A stretch of 64,000 nucleotides of DNA, from positions 124,001 through 188,000 of the forward strand of contig JAALGY010000012.1 in NCBI GenBank assembly GCA_032358165.1, in the 5' to 3' direction. Source of the DNA: Diplosphaera chodatii. Its lineage: Eukaryota > Chlorophyta > Trebouxiophyceae > Prasiolales > Stichococcaceae. Below are positions 47,487 to 59,611 of this stretch, piece after piece (the stretch's first letter is position 1; each line of letters opens with the position of its first letter). Under the pieces are notes generated by a model, which worked only from the letters and a program-made list of their open reading frames with translations, was not told where the DNA came from and ran no database searches. The translations under genes and the position numbers were made by a program.

Positions 47487-49711
47487 ATGCGGTGTTGGAC
47501 AGCGGCGCTGGCCGGGCTGCTGTGCGGCGCAGCAGCCTGCTGCCAGGCCGCTGCGCCAGCTAGTGCCGAAACAGCGCAGACATGCGACACTGCAGGCACG
47601 TCGCGTACGATCCGGCGAGTTACAACCCTGCATGCATGCCTGCATACATGCCAGGGGAGTGCTGGCTGCAGGCAGAGTGAACAGCCGCGCTGATCAGTGT
47701 TCAGGCTGTGTGCAGACCAGCAGCAGGACAGAGACTACGGCGCAGCATATCAACCGCCGGTCTTCGCCAGCACCAGCGGCGGTCGCGACGGCGGCGCTAT
47801 CATTGATCTCAGCTACGCCATCGCGCCCGGGGCGCACATGTTCCAATCGCACGAGGGCCTGCCCGCCAACATCTGCCAGCCCTACGAGCGGCGCGACAGG
47901 TGCTCACTGCGGCGCAAGACCAGGCACAGTTTGGCGTGTGACTGACCCGCCGGCATGCGAATCATGTGTGCGGACCTGATGGGTGAGGGTATCGCAACTG
48001 CGTCTGGTCGCAGGGGCAACATCTGCAACCAGGCGTGGCTGCGTTTACCCAACGCGCACACAGGTCCACATGTTTGCTGCTGCTGAAACTGCTGCCTGCA
48101 GACCACTGCCCGCTGGCAGCTCATCATTGGCTGCTGACTGCACACTGCACGAACGGCGAGACAGCCGGCTACCATTGTGCTGCATGTCAGGGCATTACGT
48201 CACACCTGCTGCAGGCACTCACCTGGATGCGCCCAGCCATTTCAGGTAGTGCTGCAGAGGTCTTTCTTGTTATCAGGTCGTGTGCTCTGTGCTCTTTCAC
48301 TCTTGCTTTCAGGGTGTCGGCCGACGCCAGTCCCGGCGCCAGAAGTGCCACCATGCATGTTCTCATTGCAGCGACGCGGCGTTCAGGGACGGCCGGGGGG
48401 TGGAGAGCCTCAGCCTGCAGATCCTGAATGGTGTTCTGAAGCCTGCTGTACCGCTGGTCAGTTGTGGTGGTGTCACCATAGCGGCGGTGTCGTCAAAGTG
48501 TGACAAAAAAGCTGTGCACTAAAGCATAATACTATATCTATTTTGTGTACTCATCAACCTTTTCAAGAAGATTGATAGCATCGGTTGACTGTTCTAGTGA
48601 GGTGAGCTAACAATGTCCGGCTGGCTGGTCGGCTGACAGGTGCCGCGCTGCTTGTGGAGGTGCCGGACGACACCAACATCACAGGTGGGCAGGCGCTGAC
48701 TCTCTCCTGCGGGACGCTCTGCATGCCTGCTGCCCTGAATGCCTGTGGTGCCAGGCCCGAGGACGCCCTGTCTATCGAGATTCGGCTGCTGCCTCGTGCA
48801 GCGGCGGCGCTGGAGGCGCTGCACGTACCGCGGGGCATGGGTGCGGCTGCTGTTCAAGACGCTCAACACCAAGCGGTGCGTGCCAGCTGGTCCGTTATCA
48901 CCACGTGAACGTGTGAATATTCCCTCACGCTGGTCTGTTGCTGTCAACCTCCAGGTACTTCCTGCTGCTATCCAGGGCGCTGAACACCTGCACACCAGAC
49001 TTGATTTCCCAGCTATGACTGCAAACACGCTGTGGGCTGTTTGCCTAGTGGTGGCATGTGACCGCAGCTGACCGGTTCGCGATCTAGGATAAATCCCACC
49101 CATCTGTCAGCGCAGGCGGCTGATGGAGCGGCGCGGCTCCGTGGCGGATTACACGCACCTTCGACGCCGGCGGCGCCGCCTGGCTGGTGGCGCACCGTCC
49201 ACATGTCCAGCTGGTGGGCATCGACTACCTGACGGTGACGACGTACGCCGACCCATCCGCGCCGCACGAGGCCCTGCTGTGCAAGGTGCGGCACTGACTC
49301 CCTGAGCGTGGGCTGACACCTGACACCTGACACTACCATACGTGATGCCACCCGGCAAGGGGCGCTGCTGCCGTTGGAGGCTCGCACCGGGGTGAGGTGT
49401 GAGTTCATTCGAACAGTGCCAAGGTGCTGTGGTGCTGCATGCTGCTGCTCGATGCTGTTGTCGAAACTGTGATGTGACGTGCGTGCGCCTCTGCTGCGAA
49501 CTGAACATTGTATGGCACCCTGTTGTGCACTGCTGAAGATGGCCATGGATCTGATCTGATCTGTGTGTGCATGTGTATGCTGCAGGGTGTGATCGCGGTG
49601 GACGGGCGGAACCTGGGGCGGCTCCGCCCGGGGCTTCACCAGCTGCACTGCCTGCCCGTCAAGCTGCAGGGCAACGATGGCGCGCCCGTGCGCTGCATCA
49701 CCATCGGGTAG
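47487..49711 (+). CDS. Cyclase-family (kynurenine formamidase-like) protein, two apparent frameshifts
   Basis: A signal-peptide start (MRCWTAALAGLLCGAAACC) lies at ATG 47487. Exons that join in phase are about 47705-47899, 48014-48063, 48191-48245, 48372-48430, 48640-48684, 48802-48875, 49116-49285 and 49586-49711 (TAG). They read like plant cyclase-like proteins: GGAIIDLSYAIAPG, AGTHLDAPSHF, ESLSLQILNGAALLVEVPDD, ALEALHVPRG, LLFKTLNTKRRLM, GGAAWLVAHRPHVQLVGIDY and GLHQLHCLPVKLQGNDGAP. Within exon 48802-48875 the frame shifts by one base near 48836, and within 49116-49285 again near 49157. The metal-binding motif HxGTHxDxPxH lacks its first His (AAGTHLDAPSH). Family members hydrolyse amide or ester bonds using metal ions and are often secreted. 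The frameshifts mean it is a pseudogene or the assembly has indels. Confidence 0.7.
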
Positions 49712-50358
49712 CCGGGTGACCCGCTGACAAGACTGGGCGGGGGGAAGGGGCCTCAGCATGCACTATACGCTGCGGCGGTTGGCACCACTGGGACTGCTGC
49801 CTGGACCTCGCGTGGAAGTAGCTGTCTAAGCCCAGCTTCGCAAACAGACTTGTTGTGGGTTTGTGTCCTTTGCTCCTGCGGCGCCATTCCCAGCTGCTGT
49901 AGCCATAAAACATGCCGCGGAACTGTGCTTCCTCCTGAAATTCAGAAATCCAGAGGACTTTTGTCGTGACCAAGGTAGATGCCCTCCTTTTACATCGCTT
50001 GCGCTTGTGCGGGTTGAAGGAAGGGCCATGCCACTTCTGGCTGCTGATCGCTGGTATCGGACATGCAGTGTAGGATCTTAGTACATGCCGTACCTGCAGC
50101 AGTCGAAGAGCCGAGGTGCAACCCTGACAGGCAAGTCATCAGGGCCTCGAGGCTATGTCAGAAGCTAATGCTTGCATGCTTGATACTGTTGCGTTGCAGC
50201 ACGCCCGGTATGGCGTTGGAGACAGATTTCCTTGCGAGGCTTTCTGGAAGGCACACATGTTTGTGTGCAGATAGTCTGCATACGTTCCAAAGTGCTTCAA
50301 CCAGGCTGGACAGGCGCAGGTGTCATATGCTTCTGATTGTAGACCACAATCGCATAGA
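49712..50358. other. Intergenic, 3' of the cyclase-family gene
   Basis: No gene-like exon chain is evident. The mobile element begins directly after this stretch. Confidence 0.35.
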
Positions 50359-50365
50359 ACATGTG
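50359..50365 (+). repeat. Target-site duplication, left copy
   Basis: ACATGTG lies immediately outside the left terminal inverted repeat and matches 55671-55677. Confidence 0.75.
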
Positions 50366-51029
50366 CAGTTATGTAGTCGGCTGTTACGGTGGTCAGGACC
50401 CCCTTCAATATGGCCCCTTTTGGATGCAGTTAGCCCGAAACATGACGCTCTAGCTCCTCAATATGACGTTGCTCAAAACGCTAAGTGCTGCAAGCACAGA
50501 CGCCCGCATCATGCGCCACCACTTGCAGATTGCTCTTTGAGACCTTGTTGACCTTCCTGCAAGCGGCCGCGCCTCTCCAGGCGGCCTGCACGCGGGCATG
50601 TGCCCTGGGCACTCACCTGTGTACATCGGCCCAGCCACGGCTACAGCCGTGCGCACGGGCCATGCCCCGGAGTATCGAAGGTTGGTCGTGTGCAAGTCCT
50701 GCCTGCGCCTTCGTTTGGCGCATCGCATGCTCCGTCGTGCTGCAATTCCAGGTTTGCTTGTGGGAGCCTGTGTGCATGCATGTCGGTGCGTGGCCCCTGA
50801 GGCACAGCTTTCGGGGCGCCAGCAGGCTCTGACGAATCCACTTGGCCTGCTGAATGCACAGCGATCGCCGGCGACGGTATGCAGACACCCTGGAGGGTGT
50901 GCCAGAGAATGGGGTGCTCGATCCAGACAGCATGCAGTGATGCATCCACAAGCCGATAGGGCCAGGGGCCGCAGCGACCGAGCAGCAGGTAGCACTAGCC
51001 TGAAGACGCAGCACCAGCGGATGCAGCAG
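50366..51029 (+). repeat. Left terminal inverted repeat, 664 bp
   Basis: This arm is the reverse complement of 55008-55670. It contains long open frames on several strands (for example the minus-strand frame 50450-51124), but the same frames recur in the other arm simply because the DNA is duplicated. Confidence 0.85.
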
Positions 51030-52046
51030 ACGGAGCTGGGCAGCACATGATGATGCATTTCTTGTGATGCCGCGTGCACCCAACAATCAAGCAGGTGCTG
51101 TTTTGCCCACTGTGTGCAAAGCATTGTCAGCGCTGAGATGACAAGCTAAGTCTGTGATGCCCTGGTGTTAGCCCTGAATGACTGGGAAAACGCCAATGCA
51201 AGCAGGTGACAGGCGCTTTGCATTGATAGCGCATGCTGCGGCCATTGCAATATAGCTTCCTCAGACTCCCAATGGATATCTGTGGCCAGTCAGGCCCCGC
51301 ATAGCACTCTAAAGGTGCGTGATCTGCATCGATGTGCAGCTGAAGCTGCCTGCCATGCTCGCATCCACTCGTGCTGCAACGTTTCTGGCCCGAGCATCTG
51401 TCGCCAAAGCAGTGTCACAAAGCAGAGGCACATGGCCTTGCAGGCTGCACTACAGCGCGAGCATCTGCCGCAGAAGTACCGTTGCCAGCGTACGGATGGG
51501 CCGCTGCAAGCTGCAGTATAGACGCCTGCAGGAACCTCCTTTACCAGCAGCCTGGGCTACAGCATGGAGTCAGGAGCGGCGTGTGTGCACAATGTCGACA
51601 ATCGTTGCTCCAGTACTGGCATCTCTTATAGAGTGCCTCTGCAACAAGGCTGTCAAGCAGGGCACTGCCAGACCTTGAAGCAGCTGTGCAGCATGCCCAG
51701 AGTCTGGTGCTGATGGCTGGTAGCCAATTTTGCATTGCCTCTTCTACAGTGTATTACAGCTGCCATCTGCGCAGCCGCGGTGCTCTTGTGCCCTTGACAT
51801 GCGACAAGAAGCAACGTGTGCACTAAGTTAGCAGGCTGTCACACGTTGTGCAACACAGTGACACTGAATTATGCCAAGCATGTGCTGGCCCTCACATTGG
51901 TCTGCGGGATGAGTATAATGCAGGCCCACTTGCACTCGGTGTATCATGGTTTCAGGCCATCAAATGGCTCCTCATGTGTTGATCTGCCGCCCCGTACAGC
52001 CGTGTGCTTGCACAGCCCCACTGGTTTGCAGGTGGATCATGAGATG

Positions 52047-53513
52047 TCAAGCAGGATGAGCTATCAACACCTCCTGCACTGGAGCACTGTGAAGGTTGAG
52101 CATGCAACCTGACAGGCGAAACTGTCTGAAGTAGCCACCTGCAGGACCAGCATCTTTGCATGCTTTGGGTTCACCAGCCATGCGGGCCTGTCTTCGTAAT
52201 CTGCAGAGCAACATCAGCACTGTTGTCCTCACATAAGCGTGCACAAATTGAGAAGAGACTAGGCGATGCGCTTCATCAGCGCTCACCTCAGCAGAGAGCA
52301 ATGTCTCACAGCGATTTGCACCAATCCATCAATGGTGCGAGTCCTGAGTGTCTGGATACCCTTTCAAACGTCACTGCCGACAATGCCTCCTGATATGCAT
52401 TGGTGGGCGCGTCATCAACCCTGCAAATGGTCAGCAAAGCATTGATGACCGATCATGACATTGCTGAGTTGACGGACAGTCACATGCAGTCCCACGACAG
52501 TTGTACGTGGGCTGCCACAAGCTGGAAGGTGCTCACTTCCTGCATCACCAGTCACCTCATGGGCGGCGGATGTCTAGCTAGGGCAGGTTGCTGACCACTG
52601 TGTGTTGCACTGTAGATAGGTGAAATGAAAGTCCTGGCTGATACTGTACGTAGGTGGCGGGTGGCGCTTCGTTCCTTGGCAATGAGCCTGCAGCACACAA
52701 AGAGCGCATCAGCGTTACAGCAGCAAGACATCGCTCCACGACTCCATGCTCGACTTGCTGTGAAGCGCTCGGTGACATGTGATACACAGCCATACAATGC
52801 ATGAGAAACATCCTGCCAGGCAGTTGCCGGGGCAACTCGTTAATCCATAAAATCTGCTGAACAACTGGTATTTTGATATCCGCTGTTGTCAGTGCCATGT
52901 GCACCGGCCACTCTTGCATTCTCTGCTGCCACACTAGTCGAGCATTGGTTTGAGGCGATGGTCAACGATGACCGGTGTCTCGAAATCTGCATGGTCGTGA
53001 CGGCAGCAAGATTGTCCTAGCTCGTGGGGTCGATCCTTCATATGTGCCTTGATGCAAACAGCACAGACGGAGTCCATGGGGGATTACAAACGTGCTCAAG
53101 GTGCGGCGCATGTGAGTTCAGGCTGTCACACGCTCTCACCTGTACCATAGGCCATTACCGGCGGCAAAGAGCATGTAGGAGGACTGCTTTCAGTGATGCG
53201 CTGCGCCCTGACGGCCCACCACCGCTTGCCAGGGATGCCAGGGACAGTTGCAGCACTGCTGCCGCCATGTGCACTCCCCATGCATCTGCAGCAGAATGAG
53301 GTGTCTTCCTGATACAGGTTCGCGGGTGTTCAGTGCTCCATCTGCAGTAGCGACCACCTCAGCGTAGCCTAGACAAATATATGCAGACACTGCTATCGAC
53401 CATATGCATGCATGTTGCGCACCACATGTCATCCAGCCCTGCTTGTGTGGTGGGAACTGTGCTGGCTCATCAACTCGAAGAAGATATCTGGCTCCATTTG
53501 TCGGTTGCACCAC
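52047..53513 (-). other. Coding-like segments inside the mobile element
   Basis: Minus-strand stretches at about 53440-53513 (NGARYLLRVDEPAQF), 52630-52880 (ELPRQLPGRMFLMHCMAVYH) and 52120-52301 (EVSADEAHRLVSSQFVHAYV) read like protein rather than chance open frame. They may be exons of an element-encoded protein. No catalytic DDE/D motif could be assembled and splice joins were not resolved. Confidence 0.3.
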
Positions 53514-55007
53514 CCCGAATCTGGATGTGCTGACAACAACGCCGCCGAGCAGGAATGCTGCACCTGAGCAGCGGGTGCGTGGACTTCCTGTGCAACATTT
53601 GAGTCAGTATCACTGCGAGCCCATCTAGAGACCCCATGGCGCTCCACTGAGCGCCGTGGGGTCTCTCCGGGGATGTCAACGAACGCTATGCTGCAGTGAC
53701 ATAGCATGCAGGCACACAACATATAGCAGACAGCGCAGCATGCAACACCGTCTAGTGGATGTGATGTATGCGCAGCTGTGCAGCGTAGCATCTCCAGGGC
53801 GGCACGCACCAAGTCGTCCAGCAATGCCTGCACCATGCTCATGCCTGCCATGTTTGGTGCAGGTGCTGCATGATGAGCAGGGTGACCTACCGATCTACAG
53901 CTGTGACTCCACTGGTGGTGAAGCACTTCCTGCGCATGATGGGCCCTGGCAGGCTGAGTACCTGCCATCTGTTGGGTGCTGACAATCTTCATTCGTACAA
54001 GGCACTCGATGAGCATGCTGGCTTCCTGTGTCCGGAAGAAGAGAGATGCACGGGAGGCAATTCGCACACGATCACACGCAGGATGCCACATGACACTGCC
54101 CGCAGTAATATAAGAGGGTTTACGAGACCCCTGGAAGGCCGCCGAATAAGGCTGACTGTGAGCATGTCAGCTTGTGTGGTGGCATTACTGTGCTGCGCTA
54201 CTTTAGGGTCAACCATTGACGACGTGCATTGCTGGTTACAATATGTATCCATGCATGCTGTGATGCAGACTGGACAGTCGAATTATGCGACCATCATGAC
54301 ATAACGATATCTTCTCTAGTGCCAAGGCATGGCGATGTGGGGTGAGACCTTCACATCCTGACAGTGCTACATGCTCACAATATCGTATGTGGCTGCAGCA
54401 TGCACATGTTCTGCCACCTGGTCATCAGCATGGCCAGTGACAAGCTGTCTGCTGGCACCCAACAGGCCAGAACTACAAAACTTATGCTAGCATTTGAGCT
54501 GGGCTGGCTGCCCGGGAGTCTACATGCCTACGGGAGTCTACATGCCAGCTGCCACCGCTGTCAGCAGCTGCTACCTCTATACGGCGCACTGGCTGCTGCA
54601 TGAACACTAGCAATGCAGGGACACCAGCAGGTGCAGGGGCACTGCCTGTCCACGGCAGCGGCAGCTGCTGCCCAGCTTTGCCACCGCGGTGATGCTGCAG
54701 CCTGCACGTCACAGTATGGCTACGAGTGAGTACAGTGCCATGAAGCAGCATCTGCTCTTCGTTCACGCAGCCATCCCAGCATACGGCCCATGCAGCCACC
54801 GTGGTACACATTGCTCCCTTCAGCATTCCTTGCTTTTGTCTTGTCTCCTTCCGGGTCAGCTGAACCTTTCCCTGTAGTAGTACAGCAATACGTCGGTAGA
54901 GGTCATCAGTTCACTAGCAGGTGCAGCAGCTGTGCATCGCCGGTCACCTGAAAGGCTGTGCAGATTGATGCCGCCTCATTTCATCATGGGTAGCTACTTT
55001 GATGCCC

Positions 55008-55670
55008 CTGCTGCATCCGCTGGTGCTGCATCTTCAGGCTAGTGCTACTGCTGCTCGGTCGCTGCGGCCCCTGGCCCTATCGGCTTGTGGATGCATCACT
55101 GCATGCTGTCTGGATCGAGCACCCCATTCTCTGGCACACCCTCCAGGGTGTCTGCATACCGTCGCCGGCGATCGCTGTGCATTCAGCAGGCCAAGTGGAT
55201 TCGTCAGAGCCTGCTGGCGCCCCGAAAGCTGTGCCTCAGGGGCCATGCACCGACATGCATGCACACAGGCTCCCACAAGCAAACCTGGAATTGCAGCACG
55301 ACGGAGCATGCGATGCGCCAAACGAAGGCGCAGGCAGGACTTGCACACGACCAACCTTCGATACTCCGGGGCATGGCCCGTGCGCACGGCTGTAGCCGTG
55401 GCTGGGCCGATGTACACAGGTGAGTGCCCAGGGCACATGCCCGCGTGCAGGCCGCCTGGAGAGGCGCGGCCGCTTGCAGGAAGGTCAACAAGGTCTCAAA
55501 GAGCAATCTGCAAGTGGTGGCGCATGATGCGGGCGTCTGTGCTTGCAGCACTTAGCGTTTTGAGCAACGTCATATTGAGGAGCTAGAGCGTCATGTTTCG
55601 GGCTAACTGCATCCAAAAGGGGCCATATTGAAGGGGGTCCTGACCACCGTAACAGCCGACTACATAACTG
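55008..55670 (-). repeat. Right terminal inverted repeat, 663 bp
   Basis: Reverse complement of 50366-51029 with about three differences. It ends exactly where the right copy of the target-site duplication begins. Confidence 0.85.
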
Positions 55671-55677
55671 ACATGTG
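55671..55677 (+). repeat. Target-site duplication, right copy
   Basis: ACATGTG, the direct counterpart of 50359-50365. Confidence 0.75.
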
Positions 55678-56807
55678 ACTTGAGATTTTCTGCCTCGCAA
55701 GGGGAGTAAGTAAGTAGTTAGTCCCCTTGCTGCCTCGGGGACACCGGTGAGGTCCAAGGCTGGCAGAGTACCCAGACGCTGCAGAGTATAAATGGTGCTG
55801 CAGCACTCATTTACAGTTTACCGATGTGATAACTTCGCGACTGCATCATGCTGCAGGGTTTTGAGTGAGTGGTACGCCATGAAATTGCTAATGTCATGCC
55901 GCCCAGATGACCCTTGACAGACAACCCAGCACCTCAAGATGCAGCCTGACTGCTGGAAAGTTCAGCGCGAGGTGCACACAGAAGCCGGTGATCAGCGGCT
56001 GCTGGTGCGCGGTTCACGACAGCATGCCCTGCCGGCCTGGCCAGCATCAGTGCCAGCCTGCGGCGCCGCTTTCACAGCCATGGCACTTGCAGCGCCCAAA
56101 GACCTGCTGGCTGCCGAGCGCGACAACGCTTTGGAATCAATAGCTCCAGCCCAAGGTGCAACAACGCAGGTAGCAGCTGCGAAGACAACAATGGCGGCAG
56201 AGAGCAGAAGCAATCACAGCAGCAGCAGCAGTGCGTTGGAGTTCGATGGACCCAACGCACAATCATATAAAAGGGAAACTCACAGCGGGTCCGCCAACCT
56301 TGAAGCATGCCTTCATCATCAGCTGCAAGAAGGGCAGCAGTGCCGCAGCTGCCACCAAAAGCAGCAAGGCGGCATGCTTGTCAGCGGCAAACCTTTGGTG
56401 AGAATGTTCCTATGCAACCTGCTGTTCAGCCGATGCAGCTACAGAGTCCACGCAGATTTGGCATGTATGAAATCTGCAGCCCACCAGTCGAGCAGCCTTG
56501 CTTCAACCTTGTGGTGTCAACAGTTGTGTGCACATGCTGACGATGTGTATTTCCTCTACCTGTATGCAGGCACAGCAGAGGGCAGCCGCCTTCTCTCCTG
56601 CAGCACTAAGGCGTGAGGTCGGCATCGTGCCGACCCTGTTCGTGGGCGATGTGTTCATGTCCGGCCGCAGGTCTGCTCGATATACTTGAGTCAAACAGTG
56701 CAGCTATGTGCTACTCCCGAATGTATCCAGGCAAATTGTTTCAAGCGCACTACACCTTGCAGTGGGCTAGTGATGTGCATGGTACTCTGCGCTGCGCTGC
56801 AGTGCAG

Positions 56808-58246
56808 CGCTGTTCGACAGCCTTCTAGCCACCGGCGCGTGTAGCAGCGCCGCATCAGAGCACGTGGCAGATGTACTGCAAGTGCCGCCAGAGCTGCGGG
56901 ATTCCGTGCAGCTGTGTGTCCCAGCATCAGATGAGCGGGTGGCCATGCACACCAGCCACGACGCAGCGCTGACTGGTCTGAGTCTGCACCAGCTGTCCAG
57001 TTATGGGTGTCAACTGTTTGAGCCGCCTCGCTTTAACAATGCCCGCCCGCTGCTTGCCATGGCAGAGCAAGGCCGCCGCCTGTTGGCATACCGTGGTGCC
57101 GTGCAATCTGCACAGGCAGCAGTCAGGCAGCAGCGAGCAGCGGCCAAAGCAGACTGCAGTATCCCTGGCAGGCCGTGGTGGCGAGCGTGGCGGCAGCGGC
57201 TGTCCGATGCTGCACAGCCCAATGGCAGCACAAGTCCACAAGCAGCAGCAGGTGCCGCACATCCATATGTGAGCAGCAGTATTCAGCCATCGGTACCCAG
57301 CAGGGATTCGTGGTGGCGAAACGGATCGCCCGAGCTGCCGCCGCCAGGTTTCGATTTTGCAGAGGCTGGCGTTGACATCAGGCCAGTGCCTTGGAGCCTG
57401 GCGCTCTCAGTGCTTGAGGATTTTCCACGACATGCCTTCCTGCAGTCGGATCCACATCAGGTGTGTGGCTGCCTCGCTGACACACATGTGTGGATGCCAG
57501 CAAGGACGTTCCTCCCGCACGGCTGCTGACTGTGCACCCGTGCCCCATTGTGCAGCTGCTACAGGCGCAGCACTTGCGCAGCGCAAGGGCAGCTGGCGCC
57601 CCGCCCGAGCCCCTCAGGTCGGTGCTGGATCCTGCTGCGTGATCTACATTGAAACGTCTGCAGCCCAGCTTGTGCCTGGCTTGCGTCAATGGTCTCCGTC
57701 GAAATATGATGAAGGCTCCGGACTATACTGTCCTGCAGGGGCCTGCCTGTCTTTGCGGTGCCTGGGATGCATGTTGTGCTACCTTCGCAGCGGGGTGATG
57801 TGCGCTTCACGCCCCTGTTCCTCAGTCGCCAGCACTTGGAAGGGACCGTTTTTGCACTCCAGCACCTGGCAGCCCGCCACGTGAGGCTTCAGCTGCTATG
57901 CTGCCAGTCATGCTACTATAATGCAGAACAGCAAAAGCAACCCCACGCAACTTGCGCATTGCATGTGCTCTGCTTTGGCACACTCTCGTGTGCGGCTGTG
58001 CAGGCGTCTGCCAGACGGCAGCAGTGCCGGCTGTCGGCCCGCATCGCTGCCAAGGCTGCCGCAGCACATGCAGCAGGTGCTTGATTTCTGGAAGCCTGCA
58101 TGCATGCGTGCAGCATCAGCACCGCAAAATAAACGCAGGCCCATTTCAAAGTGTTGTTCTCCAGTGCAGGTCTGCACATCAGCAACATTCTCCGCCGGCA
58201 ACAGCACAATCAGCACTGCAAGGGACCAGTTTCAGATGGCGTCTGA
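56808..58246 (+). CDS. Possible Tic22-like protein (5' end unresolved)
   Basis: Exons 56808-57460 (217 codons), 57565-57617, 57739-57880, 58004-58076 and 58170-58246 (TGA) join in phase. The junction of the second and third reads PPEPLR / GLPVFAVPGMHV, followed by VRFTPLFLSRQHLEGTVFAL. A GxPVFxV strand followed by a PLFLS..xLE segment resembles the repeated unit of Tic22 family proteins, chaperone-like factors of the chloroplast intermembrane space. The long first exon (contains AALTGLSLHQLSSYGCQLFE and RPWWRAWRQRLSDAAQ) is not typical of Tic22. The C-terminus also departs from what I expect. Upstream coding-like segments at 55.94-56.3 kb and 56580-56675 (VGIVPTLFVGDVFMSGRR) may belong, but phases do not close. 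The family call is tentative; the exon chain is sound. Confidence 0.45.
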
Positions 58247-58398
58247 CAGGCACAAATATGCACTGCAGCACGCAGTCTTCGCACCGTGTGCACATAGGGG
58301 CTCTTTGGCAGCGCCCTGATTTGATGCAGGAGGTAGGGGTAAGTTGCAGATGCAAGGGCAGCAGCGGCAGCAAAGCTTTCACTTCCCTGGGCTCTGCC

Positions 58399-59565
58399 AT
58401 GTCACGCACCGCACTTGGCGTGCTGTCGCTCAAGCTGCGCTGTCAGGAGTCGGGCGCCAACGCTGCGGACGCCGTCTGCTTGTGGCTGGGATCAGGTGGG
58501 TGAAGAGCTGCAGGGAAGTTCGTGAGCTAGCGCTGATAGCTGCCGGTCATTCCACTCCAGTGCCATTCATTACTGCCCAGTATCCGCCACATGCATGTCT
58601 GCACATCCATGCCATATGTCGGCTGCTTGTCAGGCACTGTCAAAATAAATGCGGGGTGACGGGCCGGTAGCCCAGCCAGGCGCCTGATACATTCAGGTTG
58701 TTGATGCAGGTGTGGGTCTGATAAGAGGCAGGCGGCGGCCCGTGATTGTGTCACACTCCCTGCAAGAGTATGTCACTGCCTGCGGCCGCTGGAACAGCAC
58801 ACAGCGCGGTGAGCCCCCGTCCGGCACAGGCCCAAGTCATCGTTGTTGGAGCCCTGCATGACAAGCTGAAGTCACCTTCGATACTAATCATCAAGTCATG
58901 CAGTCAACATGGTGGTGCTCGCAGGCTGCTGGAGCCCAGACTCGGTGCGTTGGACAGATGAGGACCTGGACAGCCTGCGACCGGCCGCATTCTGGTCTGT
59001 CTACGCGGCAATACAAGCTGCGACGAACCTGCCGCCGCAGGTGCAGCTCATACTCTGACACCTTCATCAAATCGATGCGATATCGCACCTGATAGTCAAG
59101 TGCTGCTGTATGCAAGCTGTGCGGTGACATGTTCGGATTGCTGATGTCTTGGCCAGGGCGGCACCCACGTGCATGACCTTCAGTGTGAAGATTTGAATGA
59201 CGCGACACTCGTCATCAGGCGGCCCGGGGCACGCAACGTTGCAAGGGTAGAAATTAATATGAACAAGGTGCGCTACTTCAGCCATGCTGACATTGTTTAT
59301 TTTTGGAAACCATGATCACACATACAAAGTAAGTAAGTGAGTGCAACATGAGAGCGCATACTGTTGAGCGCTTTGACACATACAGGCATTCGGAGCAAGT
59401 TCGGAAGATGATGGCAAGAATGCGTGTGTCCCCAACCGCGGTATCATCCTGGTGGGAGAGGGCAGGCCTGACGGAATATACTGCGAGCCCGTGTTTGAGC
59501 TGCCAAGCGGCTGCAAAGTCAATATTGATTTAAGTAATGGCAATGTGCTCTGTTGCACTGGTTGA
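58399..59565 (+). CDS. Complete 200-residue protein of unknown function
   Basis: Five exons join in perfect phase: 58399-58495, 58710-58808, 58925-59040, 59157-59267 and 59386-59565 (TGA). The start ATG at 58399 gives MSRTALGVLSLKLRC. Later segments include RPVIVSHSLQEYVTACGRWN, DSVRWTDEDLDSLRPAAFWS, GGTHVHDLQCEDLNDATLVI and GIILVGEGRPDGIYCEPVFE. There is no signal peptide or membrane segment. Conserved-looking Gly, Trp and Cys residues and a GTHVHDL motif suggest a folded, possibly enzymatic domain. I do not recognise the family. It starts only 150 bp after the stop of the upstream gene. An in-frame open stretch runs some way upstream of the chosen ATG, so an earlier start is possible. Confidence 0.6.
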
Positions 59566-59611
59566 GGGCGGTTCAGCTCACTTGATACAATGACAATGAC
59601 AGTATGAAGGT

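Larger units (their letters stand above)
50366..55670. mobile_element. 5.3-kb DNA transposon with long terminal inverted repeats
   Basis: The outer ends are exact inverses: CAGTTATGTAGTCGGCTG on the left and CAGCCGACTACATAACTG on the right. The inverted repeats are 664 and 663 bp and nearly identical: I see one substitution near 50791/55246, one near 51007 and one single-base indel near 50986. ACATGTG flanks both ends directly, as expected of a target-site duplication. The 4-kb interior (51030-55007) has coding-like minus-strand pieces but no domain I recognise. Long inverted repeats and a 7-bp duplication do not point clearly to one superfamily; the CAG terminus resembles hAT ends, whose duplication is normally 8 bp. 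The high identity of the arms suggests recent activity or gene conversion. Confidence 0.75.

Noticed and set aside
50450..51124. 224-codon minus-strand open frame, repeated as 54999-55586 on the plus strand
   Set aside because: It is open in several frames because the arms of the inverted repeat are GC-rich, and it recurs only because the arms are duplicates. There is no family resemblance and no splice context.
50366..55670. Inverted segmental duplication of a host gene rather than a transposon
   Set aside because: The exact inverse termini and the flanking ACATGTG direct repeats fit transposition better. No host gene resembling the arms was seen in the window.
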